From the NCBI RefSeq assembly GCF_003967075.1, contig NZ_AP018664.1, positions 3,746,001-3,810,000 of the forward strand: DNA of 64,000 nucleotides, in the 5' to 3' direction. Positions within the stretch are counted from its first letter, which is position 1; every line of letters starts with the position of its first letter. Made by a program: the position numbers and the translations under genes. A model generated the notes under the pieces. It did not search any database. It was not told the DNA's origin and worked only from the letters and a program-made list of their open reading frames with translations. The DNA comes from Sphingobium amiense. Lineage in GTDB: Bacteria; Pseudomonadota; Alphaproteobacteria; Sphingomonadales; Sphingomonadaceae. Positions 17,208-26,763 of the stretch are shown here, piece after piece.

Positions 17208-19154
17208 TCATCGCGCCGCCGCGCGCATCTTTTGCCCCAGCCGGTCATGCCGTCCCAGCCATTGCGACCCGGCGATGCTCATATGTGCATGATCGCGATA
17301 CAGGATGATGCCGTCCCTGTCGGTCGGGCACATCCCCTCCGGGCAAAGCAGCGGGGCGACCGACAGGACGGGGACGCCGCTGCGCTCCATCTCGCGCAAC
17401 AGGGAAAGGACGGGCGCGCGGGCGCGGCGGTCGTCGTCCAGTGTGAAGGCGCAGCCGCTCGCAGGATAGACGGTCGGCACCCCCCGCAGCTCCCGCGCCC
17501 GGCACCGCGCCATGTCGAAGCCGGGATCGGGCGTCGGCGCTGCGAAGATCACGCGCTTGCCCGCAGCACGAAGCGCCTCGACCGTTTGGCGCGCGGCGGC
17601 GAGGATTTCGGACTCATTCTGGGTCGTCCGGACGAACCGGCCGTTGCGGCGCACCAGCAGGTCGTAAGGCTCCACGCCCGGCGCATATTGGGCGAGCACG
17701 CTCGACAGGATCACGGTGTCCGCCGTGCGGGACCGGATCGCACGGTCGAGCGCGGCGTCGTTGAACGCGATGCAGCGTTTTGCCCAGGCGGGGGTCTGCA
17801 CCCGGTCGTTGACCGGCGCGATGCCGAGGAAGGGGCCGCAGACCGGCATGGTGGTCTGGACAAGGCCGCCCGGCAGCGACGCGGCAAGCCCCGGCGCCAG
17901 TGCCATCGCCAGCGAATCGCCCCAGAGCTGGGTGGTCGCGCCCGGCCCTGTGCGGCAGGCGTCGGGCAATAGCGTCGATCCATTCGATGCGCAGGCTTCC
18001 GCAAGACCGCTGTTCGGACGGCGGGCCAGCACTGCGGGATCGTCTTCGCTTCCCTTCGTGGCCAGCATCGTGCCGCCGATAGTCATCGCCGCGATCAGCG
18101 CCAGAGCCATCAGGCTGCGGCCAGTGACCTGCATGTGGCGGAACCGCTGCTCGACGAGGCGATATTGCAGCTCGGTCCACAGCAATACGATGGCCAGGAG
18201 GGCGATGTTCACCCAGAGCGGAACCGGGCGGATGAAGATGTTGTTGGCAAAAGCATAGACCGGCCAGTGCACGAGATAGAGCGAGTAGGACCGGTCGCCG
18301 ATCGCCACGAGCGGCACCAGCCACGGGCGGGGAGCGAGCGTAAGGCCCGGCAGCATGAGCAGCGCCGTCGCCGCGCAGACCAGCAGCGCCGGAACGCCCG
18401 GATGCCCGCTTTCGTCGACCAGCAGGGGCACTCCGAGCAACAGCAGCAGGCAGGCGGCGCGAACCGCCACCCGCCGCCCGCCGCCGCTGCCCTTCGCGAC
18501 CCGAAGCGCGACCAGTGATCCCAGCCCCATTTCCCACGCGCGGGTCGGCAGCATGTAGAAGGCGACCGCGGGATTGCGGGTCAGGAAATAGAAGCAGAGC
18601 GCGAGACTGGCACCGGTCGCCGCAAGCATCAGCGGCATCCGCAGGGCGCGCGGGGTGAGGAAAAGGACCAGCGGGATCAGGAGATAATATTGCTCCTCGA
18701 TCGAAAGAGACCACATGTGCAGCAGGGGTTTAAGCAGCGCGCCGGACGCGAAATAGTTCGACTGCTGCCACAGGGCGATGTTGGCGAAGAAGCCGAAGCT
18801 GCCGATGAGCTGCTTCAGAAAGTCGCGATATTCGCCAATGTCCAGCAGCCACGGCGCAACCAGAGCGGTGACCGCAAGGGTCGCGAAAGCGGCGGGCAGC
18901 AGGCGGCGGATGCGGCGGGCGTAGAAGTTGCGGAACGAGAAAGTGCGGCGGTCGAGATCGCGGACGATGAGGCCCGTCATCAGATAGCCGGAGATGACGT
19001 AGAAGATATCGACGCCCAGAAAGCCGCCGGGAATGCCGGGAATGCGGGCGTGATGGGCGAGCACCAGCAGAATGGCGAGCGCGCGCAGCAACTGGATGTC
19101 GATGCGCACCCGCCCCCCATGGCCGTATCGCGGCTGCGCCATCACTTCGATCAT
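17208..19154 (-). CDS. acyltransferase-3 fused to SGNH hydrolase domain (OafA-like) 2
   Basis: A protein of about 648 residues with the same architecture as the one at 13863. It has VRIDIQLLRALAILLVLAHH with the catalytic His, GVDIFYVISGYLMT, about ten TM segments, then an SGNH domain with TTQLWGDSLAMALAPGL (Ser block) and a late ILYRDHAHMSIAGSQWLG (Asp-x-x-His block). It should O-acylate a surface glycan in the periplasm. The start is ATG 19154 (MIEVMAQPRYG) with AGGA close upstream; ATG 19142 is an alternative. The two OafA-like proteins flank a GT4 gene and are clearly paralogous in layout but diverged in sequence. The stretch 16940-17207 downstream of it holds no recognisable gene. Confidence 0.9.
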   Translation of the reverse strand: MIEVMAQPRYGHGGRVRIDIQLLRALAILLVLAHHARIPGIPGGFLGVDIFYVISGYLMTGLIVRDLDRRTFSFRNFYARRIRRLLPAAFATLAVTALVAPWLLDIGEYRDFLKQLIGSFGFFANIALWQQSNYFASGALLKPLLHMWSLSIEEQYYLLIPLVLFLTPRALRMPLMLAATGASLALCFYFLTRNPAVAFYMLPTRAWEMGLGSLVALRVAKGSGGGRRVAVRAACLLLLLGVPLLVDESGHPGVPALLVCAATALLMLPGLTLAPRPWLVPLVAIGDRSYSLYLVHWPVYAFANNIFIRPVPLWVNIALLAIVLLWTELQYRLVEQRFRHMQVTGRSLMALALIAAMTIGGTMLATKGSEDDPAVLARRPNSGLAEACASNGSTLLPDACRTGPGATTQLWGDSLAMALAPGLAASLPGGLVQTTMPVCGPFLGIAPVNDRVQTPAWAKRCIAFNDAALDRAIRSRTADTVILSSVLAQYAPGVEPYDLLVRRNGRFVRTTQNESEILAAARQTVEALRAAGKRVIFAAPTPDPGFDMARCRARELRGVPTVYPASGCAFTLDDDRRARAPVLSLLREMERSGVPVLSVAPLLCPEGMCPTDRDGIILYRDHAHMSIAGSQWLGRHDRLGQKMRAAAR

Positions 19155-19348
19155 TTCCTGTGGCACCCCACCCGCCTGAACAGGGCCGTTATGCGATCTT
19201 TGCGCCGTCAGGCCAAGCCCGGCCCGGCGCTTGCATCCCATTGCGTCGCGCTGCTGCCCCATCCTTCGCTTATGCAACAATGCGATAGACAGCGATCCGG
19301 CCCAGCGATATGCCGACCGGGTGCAGATGCGAGGGCCGGGAGTAGCGC

Positions 19349-19981
19349 GTGCTTCACGAGTACAGCAATATCTTCCGTCGCAAGCGGTTCGGACGGTTTC
19401 TGAAGCTGGTCGACATGGTAGCGCGGGCCGGCAATCCGGTTCGCATCCTTGATGTCGGCGGGCGCGCGGATTACTGGGACGGATTGAAGCCGCTATGGGG
19501 CGACCGCGCGCTGGACATCACCATCGCCAATCTCGAACCGGCGGTCGAGAGCGCGAACGGCTATGCCCATATCCATGCCGACGCGCGAAACCTGCCGCAG
19601 TTCAGCGACGGCAGCTTTGACGTCGTTCATTCCAACAGCGTCGTCGAACATGTCGGCAACTGGGCGGACAAGGTCGCGATGGCGCGGGAAATCCGCCGCC
19701 TCGCCCCCCATCATTTCATCCAGACGCCCAATTTCTGGTTTCCGATGGAGCCGCATTTCCGCACCCTGTTCATCCACTGGTATCCGCGCCCCCTGCAGAG
19801 CGGGATGCTGATGCGCAAGCCGCGCGGCTATCATGCCGTGCGCGATTATGACGACGCGATGGTGCGGATCGAAGGGATCGACCTGCTGACCCGGCGGGAA
19901 ATGGCGCTTCTGTTTCCCGATTCCCGGATCGAACGCGAACGGCTGGGGCCGCTCACCAAATCGCTGATCGCCATTCGTTGA
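19349..19981 (+). CDS. SAM-dependent methyltransferase, type 11 group
   Basis: A 210-residue class I methyltransferase starting at GTG 19349, with GGGAG 7 bases upstream and family-like N-terminus LHEYSNIFRRKRFGRFL. Motif I is VRILDVGGRADYW. The later motifs are DARNLPQFSDGSFDVVHSNS and VVEHVGNW. It probably modifies a sugar or lipid-linked glycan, as its partner is a flippase gene starting about 20 bases downstream. The glycan target is not evident. It is divergent from the OafA-like gene, with about 190 bases of intergenic sequence that should hold both promoters. Confidence 0.83.
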   Translation: MLHEYSNIFRRKRFGRFLKLVDMVARAGNPVRILDVGGRADYWDGLKPLWGDRALDITIANLEPAVESANGYAHIHADARNLPQFSDGSFDVVHSNSVVEHVGNWADKVAMAREIRRLAPHHFIQTPNFWFPMEPHFRTLFIHWYPRPLQSGMLMRKPRGYHAVRDYDDAMVRIEGIDLLTRREMALLFPDSRIERERLGPLTKSLIAIR

Positions 19982-20000
19982 GGCGTTGCGGCCCGCGCCC

Positions 20001-21503
20001 ATGACCAGCAATGCCGCCATTTTCCTGTCGGGCCGTCTGGTGACACTGGTGCTGCTGATGGCGGTGCAGGTGGTCATCGTGCGTGCGCTGGACCCTTCGC
20101 AATATGCGCTCTACGCGCTGGCTTTCGGCATTTTTGCGCTGTTGCAGGTCGGCGTGTCTTTCGGCATTCCCAAGGTGATCGCGCAGGTGCTTCCACGTGC
20201 GGGATGGGACATCCGCAATCGCGCGGCGGCGCGGCTGGTTCCGGCGCTGATCGCGCTGCGCGTGCTGGCCAGCGCAGTCGCCCTGCTGGCTGGAAGTATG
20301 GTGGCGGCGGCTCTGGGATGGATCGCGTTGCCGCCGCTCGCGCTGGGTGCCGCGGCATGCCTGTTCATCCTCGTCACCATCGTCCAGATCGACCTTGACG
20401 CGATGGCGCAGGCGCTGCGGCTGCAACGCACGTCGCGCAATGCGCTGGTGGTCGAAGCCCTCGTCCGGCTGGTTCTGCTCTTCCTTCTCTATGGCGTCGG
20501 GCGCCTGACGCTGGCGATCGAGATCATGGCGATCAGCAGCTTCACCTTGTCGGGCAGCAGCATCATGTTGTTCCTCGCCATCCGCCGCCGCCTTCGCGAA
20601 GCGGACCAGCGCGACGACATCGCGCCGCTCGACCGGCAGCCGCTGCGCAGCATGGCGTGGAGCGCCTATATGAGTTCGGCGGCATGGTTCACGACCAGCC
20701 CGCCCGTGATGCGGCTGATGGGCGGCTATTTCCTCGCCATCCATCCTTTTGCGGCCTTTTCCTTTGCGCAGGCGCTGGTGCTCAGCATCCAGCGCTTCAC
20801 CCCCGCGTCGCTGCTGCTCCCGTTCGTCGAACCTGCCATCGTGCGCGACTATAACCGCAGCGGGGAGCTTTCGCGGCTGGAGCACGGGCTGTCGCTGCTC
20901 ATCAAGATCGACATGCTGGTGATCGGCGCTGGTGTGATCGTCACCAGTTGCTGCGGCACGCTGCTGGTGGACTGGGTGACGGCGGGCAAATATGGCGACT
21001 ATGCCTTCGTATTCCCGTTCCTGCTGCTCTATATCGGCACCAATTCGGTCTATCGGTCGTTCGAAGTGGCGGCCATCGCGGTGGGCATCCGGTCGCAACT
21101 CTCTGCCTTGCTCGCCACCAGCCTTGCCGCGCTGGGTCTGGCGCTGGCGCTGATCCCGCATTTCGGCCTCATCGTGCTGCTGCTCTGCCCGATTTTCGAT
21201 GCGGCCTGCCGGCTGCTGCTGGTCGACCGGCTGCTGCATCGGCTGGGCGTGCGCAAGGTGGTGGACCTGCCGATGGTGGGGGCGCTCGTCGCGATCATTG
21301 CGGGCATTTCCGCTTTCGGCTTCGAGATGAGCGCCATGGTGACGGGCGCGCCGATCCTGCTGGGCATGACGCTGGCGGCGATGATCGCCTATCTGGCCTG
21401 CGCGCTTGCCCTGCGACCGCTGCGCTGGCGCGAACTCGCGGCTTTCGGATGGTCGGCCGATCATCGGATGGCGCGGCTGATCCGGCCGCTGGCGCGCCCG
21501 TAA
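20001..21503 (+). CDS. polysaccharide flippase (Wzx/MATE-like) 1
   Basis: A protein of about 500 residues with roughly 12-14 hydrophobic segments (for example NAAIFLSGRLVTLVLLMAVQ at the N-terminus), typical of the polysaccharide transport family that flips undecaprenyl-linked repeats across the inner membrane. It keeps the family's pattern of paired helices with charged short loops. ATG 20001 is preferred to an upstream TTG at 19986. The gene directly follows the methyltransferase gene, suggesting the methylated repeat is its cargo. It is one of three flippase-like proteins in the window. Confidence 0.85.
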   Translation: MTSNAAIFLSGRLVTLVLLMAVQVVIVRALDPSQYALYALAFGIFALLQVGVSFGIPKVIAQVLPRAGWDIRNRAAARLVPALIALRVLASAVALLAGSMVAAALGWIALPPLALGAAACLFILVTIVQIDLDAMAQALRLQRTSRNALVVEALVRLVLLFLLYGVGRLTLAIEIMAISSFTLSGSSIMLFLAIRRRLREADQRDDIAPLDRQPLRSMAWSAYMSSAAWFTTSPPVMRLMGGYFLAIHPFAAFSFAQALVLSIQRFTPASLLLPFVEPAIVRDYNRSGELSRLEHGLSLLIKIDMLVIGAGVIVTSCCGTLLVDWVTAGKYGDYAFVFPFLLLYIGTNSVYRSFEVAAIAVGIRSQLSALLATSLAALGLALALIPHFGLIVLLLCPIFDAACRLLLVDRLLHRLGVRKVVDLPMVGALVAIIAGISAFGFEMSAMVTGAPILLGMTLAAMIAYLACALALRPLRWRELAAFGWSADHRMARLIRPLARP

Positions 21504-21549
21504 CGACAGCGCATATTGCCCATTCCACGCTTTTGGCTAACGTCGGCCC

Positions 21550-22686
21550 ATGTCCAACCGCAACGATCTCCCGGCCCACGATGCGGCAGCGACGCGGCCT
21601 GCGCCGGACCCGCATCCCGACAAGCTGATTTCCCTGGAAGCCGGACGCTTTTTCGCGGCTCTGGGCGTGGTGCTGTTTCATTACACGGCGCTGGTGGAGG
21701 ACTTCACCCATGTGACCGTGCTGGCGAACATCTTTCGCCCCGGGCATGTGGGGGTGCCCTATTTCTTCGTATTGAGCGGCTTCATCATGTATCATGTCCA
21801 TCGGCGGGACATGGGACGTGCCAACGCCGTCCGATATTTCGCGGTGCGGAGAGCGATCCGGCTGTTTCCCATGTTCTGGGGCATCAGCCTTGTGATGCTG
21901 ATCGGGTTCCTGATGGTGCCGTCGCTGGCGGTCAACCGGCCTCCGTCCATGCAGGGCATAGTGTTCGACCTGCTGCTGCTGCCGCACAAGGACGCCATCC
22001 TCGCAATTTCATGGACGCTGCGGCACGAGGTGGTGTTCTACCTGTTTTTTTCCCTGATGCTGCTGTTCGGCAACCGCGCGCTGTGGCTGGTGGGTCTGTG
22101 GATTTTCGCCAGCCTGACCGGCGCCGCCTTTCACCTCGACCGGCTCGGTCTGGGGAACTGGTCGATCGTCGGCAGCAATCTCAATCTGGGCTTCGGTCTC
22201 GGCATCCTCTGCGCCATGGGCGTGGCGCGCCCGTCTGACCGGCACCCGCTCTGGTGGATCGTGGGGGGCGGCGGCGCGCTTGCGCTGCTGGGCGCGCTGG
22301 AATGGCATCTCGGCCGCTTCGCCCCGCATGGCGAGCATGTTCTGGGACAGGCGGATGACATCGGATATCTGATCGCCGCCGCCGCCCTGATCTATGGCCT
22401 TGCGAAGATGGAAAAACGGCTGAGCATTCCCGGCGCGGGTCTGTGGAAAATGCTGGGGGGCGCTTCCTATCTCCTCTATCTGCTGCATCAGCCCATGGGA
22501 TCGGTGCTGGTCAGGATCATGCCTGTGTCCGGCCTTTCTCCGCTCGCGCTGTTCGCATTGGTGACGCTGGCGGCGACCCTTGCTTCGGTGATGGCGCACC
22601 TGCTGGTCGAGCGGCCGATCACCGCATGGCTGTCGAGAAACGTCCGGGTGGCAAAGCCGGTGGCGGCGAGCGCCGCTGCGGCATGA
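21550..22686 (+). CDS. acyltransferase-3 family membrane protein 3
   Basis: A 378-residue polytopic protein with the acyltransferase-3 hallmarks LEAGRFFAALGVVLFHYTAL (catalytic His) and GVPYFFVLSGFIMYHVHR, about ten TM segments and a terminal VMAHLLVERPITAW. There is no SGNH domain. Such proteins O-acetylate or otherwise acylate sugars of EPS and LPS using cytosolic acyl-CoA. The gene lies 46 bases after the flippase and may be cotranscribed. Its N-terminal 25 residues are polar and Pro-rich. No good ribosome-binding site precedes the ATG. It resembles the protein at 27607 more than the SGNH-fused pair. Confidence 0.88.
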   Translation: MSNRNDLPAHDAAATRPAPDPHPDKLISLEAGRFFAALGVVLFHYTALVEDFTHVTVLANIFRPGHVGVPYFFVLSGFIMYHVHRRDMGRANAVRYFAVRRAIRLFPMFWGISLVMLIGFLMVPSLAVNRPPSMQGIVFDLLLLPHKDAILAISWTLRHEVVFYLFFSLMLLFGNRALWLVGLWIFASLTGAAFHLDRLGLGNWSIVGSNLNLGFGLGILCAMGVARPSDRHPLWWIVGGGGALALLGALEWHLGRFAPHGEHVLGQADDIGYLIAAAALIYGLAKMEKRLSIPGAGLWKMLGGASYLLYLLHQPMGSVLVRIMPVSGLSPLALFALVTLAATLASVMAHLLVERPITAWLSRNVRVAKPVAASAAAA

Positions 22687-22716
22687 ATCCGTCGCCCCGA
22701 TCGCGCTGCCGGTTTC

Positions 22717-23652
22717 TCAATTTTCCTGCCGGAACAGTATCTTCGCCCTGATCTTGTGATAGAGATCGTGCGAAATCACCGATCGCATCAGCAGGATCGC
22801 GGCCTGACGCGGTGACAAGACCCCCGCAGCGACGGCCCGGAACAACAGGGCGAGACCGGCGAGCGGATTTCTGCGCAGCTCCCAAGCGCCCAGATAGCGG
22901 CTGTGATAGGCCAGCATCGCGCGCGGCGACAGGGTGTCGCGGACGGCGGCCATGAAGATTTTGCCGTCCTCGAGACTTGTCATCCGGCTCAGGCGGTTAT
23001 CGCGTATCTCGTTCACATAGGTCGCAAGCGCCGCGTCGATCAGCAGATACTGCGCGCCTGCGTTGCACAGGTCGATGGCAAACAGATGGTCTTCGCCGAT
23101 GGGCAGAAGGCGAAAGCCGCCAATGCTTCGGATAAGGTCGGCGGAGGCCAGGAATGTGCTGGTCTGACAGAAGCCCGCTTCGACGAAGATGAATTCGTCC
23201 ATCCGTTCATCCGGGCGCTTGCCCCGCACCGGGCGGATGAGTTGCCGGCCGTCGCCCAGCGTGACGACCATGCGGGTGACGCAGAAGACGCGGTCGGGAT
23301 CGGGCTGCGCCAGAACGGCGGCGAGTTGCCGCTCCAGCTTGTCCGGCACCCAGGCATCGTCGGCGTCCAGAAAGGCGATGAACCGCCCCTTCGCCGCCGC
23401 GATGCCGGTGTTGCGCGCCGCGCTCGCGCCGCCATTCACCCGATGGCGGATGAGGCGGATGCGCGGGTCGGCAAAACCGTCGATGACCGCCGCCAGATCG
23501 TCTGTGGAGCAATCGTCGACGATGATGGCTTCCCAGTCCGGCATCGTCTGGTCGATCACCGTGCGCAGCGTCGCGCCGATCAGGGCAGCCGAATTATAGG
23601 CGGGAATGACGACGGAGACGCGTGGAACATGTGTGTCGGCGGTGAAACTCAT
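22717..23652 (-). CDS. GT2-family glycosyltransferase
   Basis: A 311-residue inverting GT-A enzyme. It has VSVVIPAYNSAALIG at the N-terminus, EAIIVDDCSTDD for nucleotide binding, FIAFLDADDAWVPDKL with the metal-binding D-x-D, and LLPIGEDHLFAIDL as the acceptor-site acidic motif. The basic C-terminus (HKIRAKILFRQEN) could contact the membrane. It adds a sugar to a lipid-linked glycan. The gene follows the ligase-like gene by 15 bases on the same strand and is the last member of the 27239-to-22717 operon. Donor and acceptor are unknown. Confidence 0.92.
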   Translation of the reverse strand: MSFTADTHVPRVSVVIPAYNSAALIGATLRTVIDQTMPDWEAIIVDDCSTDDLAAVIDGFADPRIRLIRHRVNGGASAARNTGIAAAKGRFIAFLDADDAWVPDKLERQLAAVLAQPDPDRVFCVTRMVVTLGDGRQLIRPVRGKRPDERMDEFIFVEAGFCQTSTFLASADLIRSIGGFRLLPIGEDHLFAIDLCNAGAQYLLIDAALATYVNEIRDNRLSRMTSLEDGKIFMAAVRDTLSPRAMLAYHSRYLGAWELRRNPLAGLALLFRAVAAGVLSPRQAAILLMRSVISHDLYHKIRAKILFRQEN

Positions 23653-23667
23653 CGGCTCTGCGCCCCC

Positions 23668-25128
23668 CTATCTGCGCGCAAAAGGTAGAATGGGCGGAGG
23701 CGAACCATCGCCGTCGCCCGGATCGGCCGGTGCCGGTGCAGGCAGCGCGCGCCGGTTCGTGAAGCGGCGCGTGCGGGGCAGGCTGAGCGACATGGCGATC
23801 GCGCACATGCCGATTCCGCCGATCGCTCCGAAAGGCCGGATATTGGCCTCCGTGATCGTGGAGATCAGAAACCCGTTGATCATGGCGTTCATGACCAGCG
23901 CCGCATTGCCATATGCGCCGCCTGACCGGTACACGCCCCGCGCGATCATGCCGCATGCAATCACCGTGATGAGGAAAAGCGTCAGTCCGATGGCTCCCGT
24001 GCCCAGCGTGAGGTCGATATAGCCGTCATGCGGGTCGGCCAATCCGGTCAGCCGATTGAGCTCCAGCACGAACCCGCCATAACTGCTGGAATTATAGCCA
24101 TAGCCATAGACAGGGCTGCGCGAGATGAAATCGAACGCGGATTCCCAGATGTTGGTCCGTCCCGACAGGGTGGGATCGCGGCCGAGCGCCTGTAGCACGA
24201 GACTGAAGGACAGCGTCGTAATCAGACCCCCGGCAAGGGCGGCGACAGTGCCGAACGCCTTTTCCATGGGGTTGAACACAACGATGTAGCAGGTCAGCGA
24301 CAGGCTCAGCGGGACGAGCACGATGGCGCTGGCGGACGTCGAGCGGACGATCAGGAAAACCAGCACGGCCGCCAGCGTCCATTTGGCGAAGGGCCGGATT
24401 ATCTGTCGCCCGCAACATAAAACAGCCGCCAGATAAGAGCCGCATAGCTGGCCGAAATGATTTTTGTGGAGGTAGACGCCCCGCCAGGCACCGGCATGGA
24501 CCGATTGCGCCGCATCGGTCGCCTGATGGACGCCATAGGTCGGCATCGTCAGCGACACCGCCAGCGAGGCGATGGCCATCAGAAACGCGGAACCCATCAG
24601 CGCCTTGGCGGCGTAGGGGGCCGGCAATCGCACGCCGATCAGGAAACCCGCCAGTATCAGCATGGTTAGCGACGCCGCGGAATTGAGCGTGGTGGCAAAG
24701 GAGTCCGACCACAGGACCGACGCCCAGATCCAGCCAAGAAACGCCAGGATCGGCGCAATCAGATGCAGGGATCGTATCGTCAGCCGCCAGCGCGGCAGCG
24801 CGAAAAACACGGCGGCGGCGAACACGAACATGCGCACGAGATAGATATAGAATTGGGAAAAATCCGCGCGGCGCATGGTGTTCATGTTGCGGCTTACATG
24901 GTCGACGGGATTTTCGCCCATCAACTGAAAAGTGAAGGGCGTGGTCAGCAGGAAGATGCAGAATGCCCAGAACCATATTTCCAGCGCATAAGGCCGGGTG
25001 ATGAACAGCCGGAGGCGCACCACAAACGACCGGAATGAGCGGCGGGGATAGAGCAGCACGGAGGAGGCGAGAGGTTCCGTTGCAGCGTCGGGCTGCATAT
25101 CGGACCGCTCGGAAATCTCGGAAGCCAT
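23668..25128 (-). CDS. O-antigen polymerase/ligase-like membrane protein (Wzy-like) 3
   Basis: A 486-residue polytopic protein with about 11 hydrophobic segments, an N-terminal polar tail and O-antigen ligase family features: IWASVLWSDSFATTLNSAAS, WRGVYLHKNHFGQLCGSYLA, and the late loop LSGRTNIWESAFDFI followed by GYGYNSSSYGGF. It should polymerise or ligate lipid-linked repeats at the periplasmic face. The gene stands 82 bases downstream of a GH10 gene and 15 bases upstream of a GT2 gene, all minus strand. The same GH10-then-Wzy order recurs at 32497-29846. The C-terminus is Pro/Ala-rich and polar. Confidence 0.88.
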   Translation of the reverse strand: MASEISERSDMQPDAATEPLASSVLLYPRRSFRSFVVRLRLFITRPYALEIWFWAFCIFLLTTPFTFQLMGENPVDHVSRNMNTMRRADFSQFYIYLVRMFVFAAAVFFALPRWRLTIRSLHLIAPILAFLGWIWASVLWSDSFATTLNSAASLTMLILAGFLIGVRLPAPYAAKALMGSAFLMAIASLAVSLTMPTYGVHQATDAAQSVHAGAWRGVYLHKNHFGQLCGSYLAAVLCCGRQIIRPFAKWTLAAVLVFLIVRSTSASAIVLVPLSLSLTCYIVVFNPMEKAFGTVAALAGGLITTLSFSLVLQALGRDPTLSGRTNIWESAFDFISRSPVYGYGYNSSSYGGFVLELNRLTGLADPHDGYIDLTLGTGAIGLTLFLITVIACGMIARGVYRSGGAYGNAALVMNAMINGFLISTITEANIRPFGAIGGIGMCAIAMSLSLPRTRRFTNRRALPAPAPADPGDGDGSPPPILPFARR

Positions 25129-25210
25129 TGACCCCTATTCACCATTTCTTCGCCGGAATGTCTCGGCAAACCGCCATCGGCGCAACCCCACTTTGCGCCA
25201 TTTCGGGCCG

Positions 25211-26287
25211 TCAGGCCGGGGCGCTTGCCAGACTGCGTGCAAGCGCTGCCGCCATCGGCTTGGGCTTGCCCGCATCATCGAACGCCAGAGGCAGGTCGCC
25301 GCGCGCAGGATCGAAGGGTGGCATCTGAAGCCAGCTATCCCGATCGCGCAGACCCCAGAGCGTCAGCGCATAGCGCTGGGAGGACGGCAGGGCAACGAAA
25401 GCGTCGGCGACTTCGGCGGCGACGGCGGCCTGATCGGACAGTTTCGTGCCCAGCGGCGCGCGGTTGACGCTCCAGCGGCCCAGCGAAACGTCGAGTTCGG
25501 AAATGTGGAGCGGCAGGCCGAAACTGGCGAGGTCGGCGATGGCGGGCTTGATCGTGCCGCGGTCGGCAAGCTCGATATGCGTCTGGGTGCCGATGCCGCC
25601 GATCTTCGCACCCCGTTTCAGCAGCGATTCGATCAGCTTCATGAACAGCAGCCGCTTTTCCGGGCGGCGTTCCAGATCATATTCGTTGATGAAATGGACC
25701 GCGCCGGGATCGGCCCGCGTCGCAAGGTCGAGCGCCATGACCATATGCTCCTCCGGTCCCAGCACCCTGGTCCAGAGACTGTCGCGCAGCCGTATCTCTT
25801 CATGCTCGATGGGTTCGTTGATGACGTCCCAGCCCGACGCCACCCCCTGCGTCCGGCCGACCATCTGCCCGATCCAGTCGGCATAGAGGCGCTCGAACGC
25901 GTCGCGCCGCCCGGCGAGAGCCTGAAAGGCGGCGGGCTGATATTTATACCAGACGAGCGCGCTGCCGTGCAGGCGCATCCCCTTGTCGGCGGCGAAGGCG
26001 ATCAGCCGGTCCGCCGGTCCGAAGTTGAACGATCCGTCCGGCCGGACGCAGATGCTCATCTTCATCTCGTAGGACGGCGTGATCTGGTTGAAGTCGCGCA
26101 GCAGGAGGCCGGTGAACGCCGAATCGCGCAGATTGTCGGTTTCGATGCAGCAGCCCACGGGGATGCCCGACACCGATTTGAGCGGGGGAACCGGACCGAC
26201 GACGACCGGCTGGTCATGCGCAGAGCATCCCCCGCATCCCGTAAAAGCGAGCGCGCCGGCAATGGCCGCGCGGCGCGACAGGATCAT
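25211..26287 (-). CDS. GH10-family glycoside hydrolase, Tat/lipoprotein-type export signal, copy 1
   Basis: A 358-residue protein starting MILSRRAAIAGALAF, a twin-arginine-like signal followed by a lipobox-like TGC (Cys18). The TIM-barrel domain shows GH10 landmarks: ITPSYEMKMS, GSALVWYK, WDVINEPI with the acid/base Glu, and LPLHISELDVSL with the nucleophile Glu. GH10 enzymes are endo-beta-1,4-xylanases and related beta-glycanases. In this EPS locus the likely substrate is the locus's own polymer, which is inference. Its ATG overlaps the stop of the Alg13-like transferase (ATGA), so expression is coupled to glycan synthesis rather than to plant-biomass genes. Confidence 0.9.
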   Translation of the reverse strand: MILSRRAAIAGALAFTGCGGCSAHDQPVVVGPVPPLKSVSGIPVGCCIETDNLRDSAFTGLLLRDFNQITPSYEMKMSICVRPDGSFNFGPADRLIAFAADKGMRLHGSALVWYKYQPAAFQALAGRRDAFERLYADWIGQMVGRTQGVASGWDVINEPIEHEEIRLRDSLWTRVLGPEEHMVMALDLATRADPGAVHFINEYDLERRPEKRLLFMKLIESLLKRGAKIGGIGTQTHIELADRGTIKPAIADLASFGLPLHISELDVSLGRWSVNRAPLGTKLSDQAAVAAEVADAFVALPSSQRYALTLWGLRDRDSWLQMPPFDPARGDLPLAFDDAGKPKPMAAALARSLASAPA

Positions 26288-26763
26288 GCGGGTCCGCCGC
26301 TGATGAAATCGGCGATCCGTTCGCGCAGCCGGTCTCGGCCGGGATGGGGAGCGCCCGCTTCTGGCGCCACGAGGTCCGCGCGCAGAAGTTCGCCAAGCTC
26401 CTCGTCGCTTTCCGCGACATAAATGCCCTCCCGCCCGCGCAGCGCAGCTACGGTCGCGAGCTGGTGGTCATTGCGATGTTCGCCCAGCGAGGCGCGGCGT
26501 GGGAAGAGGATGACGGGCTTGCGATATTTCTGCGCCATCAGGACCGTGCCGATCCCGGCATGGGACACGATGCGGCTCGCGCCCGTGACAAGTTCATCGA
26601 ACTGTCTGGGTTTCAGGAGAGCGCTCGACTGGACATTGACGGGCTGATAGCGCCCGCGGCCGGTCTGCGCGAATACTTCCTCATCGAGCGAGGGCGCCAT
26701 AGCGTCGATCAGCTCGATCAGGCGATCAAAGGGCAATTGCGTGCCCACGGTCACGAAGATCAC
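26284..26763 (-). CDS. Alg13/PssE-like glycosyltransferase subunit (GT28 C-terminal domain)
   Basis: A protein of about 159 residues starting at GTG 26763 (IFVTVGTQLPFDRLIELID), a start set by the GTGA overlap with the upstream Alg14-like gene. IVSHAGIGTVLMAQKYRKPV and PRRASLGEHRNDHQLATV form the UDP-sugar binding half of a GT-B fold. Alg13/PssE proteins supply the donor-binding domain and need a membrane-bound Alg14/PssD partner, here encoded immediately upstream. In rhizobial EPS and in some sphingans such pairs transfer glucuronic acid. That agrees with the ugd gene in this locus but is not proven. Confidence 0.87.
   Translation of the reverse strand: MIFVTVGTQLPFDRLIELIDAMAPSLDEEVFAQTGRGRYQPVNVQSSALLKPRQFDELVTGASRIVSHAGIGTVLMAQKYRKPVILFPRRASLGEHRNDHQLATVAALRGREGIYVAESDEELGELLRADLVAPEAGAPHPGRDRLRERIADFISGGPA

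Noticed and set aside
19953..21464. A 503-codon minus-strand frame opposite the first flippase gene
   Set aside because: The product is almost entirely Gln/His/Arg/Asp/Glu, the mirror of a hydrophobic membrane protein, and has no signal or domain.
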